DNA of 64,000 nucleotides from Peptococcaceae bacterium CEB3 (lineage in GTDB: Bacteria; Bacillota; Desulfitobacteriia; Desulfitobacteriales; Desulfitobacteriaceae), in the NCBI GenBank assembly GCA_001029295.1, contig LDXJ01000062.1:124001-188000 (forward strand), in the 5' to 3' direction. Below are positions 63,936 to 64,000 of this stretch, one piece after another. Both the position numbers and the translations under genes were made by a program. A model generated the notes under the pieces. It made no database searches, was not told the DNA's origin, and saw nothing but the letters and a program-made list of their open reading frames with translations. How positions within the stretch are numbered: the first letter of the stretch is position 1; every line of letters starts with the position of its first letter.

Positions 63936-64000
63936 ATGCTTTACCCTCTCAAATTTCATCCGCATTTACGGTTTTATCCCTACGGAGGTTACCAGATCAG
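63936..64000 (+). CDS. Start of a mannose-6-phosphate isomerase-like gene (partial)
   Basis: AGAGGAG (63921-63927) is followed after eight bases by ATG 63936; the 21 visible codons read MLYPLKFHPHLRFYPYGGYQ, similar to the opening of class I mannose-6-phosphate isomerases (YPLKF.P....WGG). The rest lies beyond the window. Consistent with a carbohydrate island, but the assignment rests on few residues. Confidence 0.5.
   Translation, partial: MLYPLKFHPHLRFYPYGGYQI

Overview
The window reads as chromosomal DNA of an anaerobic, moderately GC-rich, spore-forming member of the Firmicutes (class Clostridia in the broad sense, Peptococcaceae/Desulfitobacteriaceae-like). The evidence is the Gram-positive order of the S10-spc-alpha ribosomal operons, a zinc-binding adenylate kinase, a zinc-type S14, the sporulation amidase CwlD, strong AGGAGG ribosome-binding sites with many GTG/TTG starts, H2 metabolism, and arginine/ornithine fermentation. 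The species cannot be fixed from the sequence alone.

Layout. (1) 1-16232: the end of tuf, then rpsJ to rplQ with secY, adk, map, infA and rpoA, closed by a hairpin terminator. (2) 16521-18854: an NfeD-like membrane protein with an 18-bp tandem repeat and a flotillin. (3) 19316-35200: truA, whose stop codon overlaps the start of hydE, opens a hydrogen-metabolism block. It holds hydE, a CcdA-like gene, hypEDC, a maturation protease, a membrane-bound [NiFe] hydrogenase (small, large and cytochrome b subunits), an unusual sigma54 activator with a hydrogenase-like sensor domain, hydG and hydF. (4) 35331-37086: rplM-rpsI-cwlD. In related genomes rplQ, the ecf genes, truA, rplM, rpsI and cwlD usually sit together, so regions 2 and 3 look like insertions into an old syntenic block. 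(5) 37193-41772: a ferritin-like protein, a PAS-type sigma54 activator, a phasin-like protein and UbiB. (6) 42186-51615: a full ornithine fermentation operon (ord, ortA, ortB, oraS, oraE, a GlmL/MutL-type ATPase, orr) ending in arginase. (7) 51860-54134: an ECF sigma factor, a small membrane protein and an M20 amidohydrolase. (8) 54458-64000: a more AT-rich, partly decayed carbohydrate island with a LacI regulator, an ABC importer lacking its ATPase, an ADP-ribosylglycohydrolase, a broken ASRT-family gene, a CocE-type hydrolase, a uroporphyrinogen decarboxylase remnant, and the start of a mannose-6-phosphate isomerase-like gene.

How the parts fit. Two sigma54 circuits can be read directly. 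The hydrogenase operon has a GG-N10-GC promoter (28944-28960, minus strand) with TGTCTAA sites farther upstream. The divergently placed activator (29472-31682) combines 2x[4Fe-4S], an H-cluster-like domain, AAA+ and HTH, and lies downstream of hydF and hydG on the same strand. No [FeFe] hydrogenase structural gene is present, so the activator is a possible client of HydEFG and a possible H2 or redox sensor for the [NiFe] enzyme. This is the most original signal in the window. The ornithine operon has a near-consensus sigma54 promoter (42084-42100), a 44-bp palindrome about 165 bp upstream of it, and a RocR-like activator gene nearby. The encoded route is arginine to ornithine to D-ornithine to 2,4-diaminopentanoate to 2-amino-4-oxopentanoate to alanine plus acetyl-CoA.
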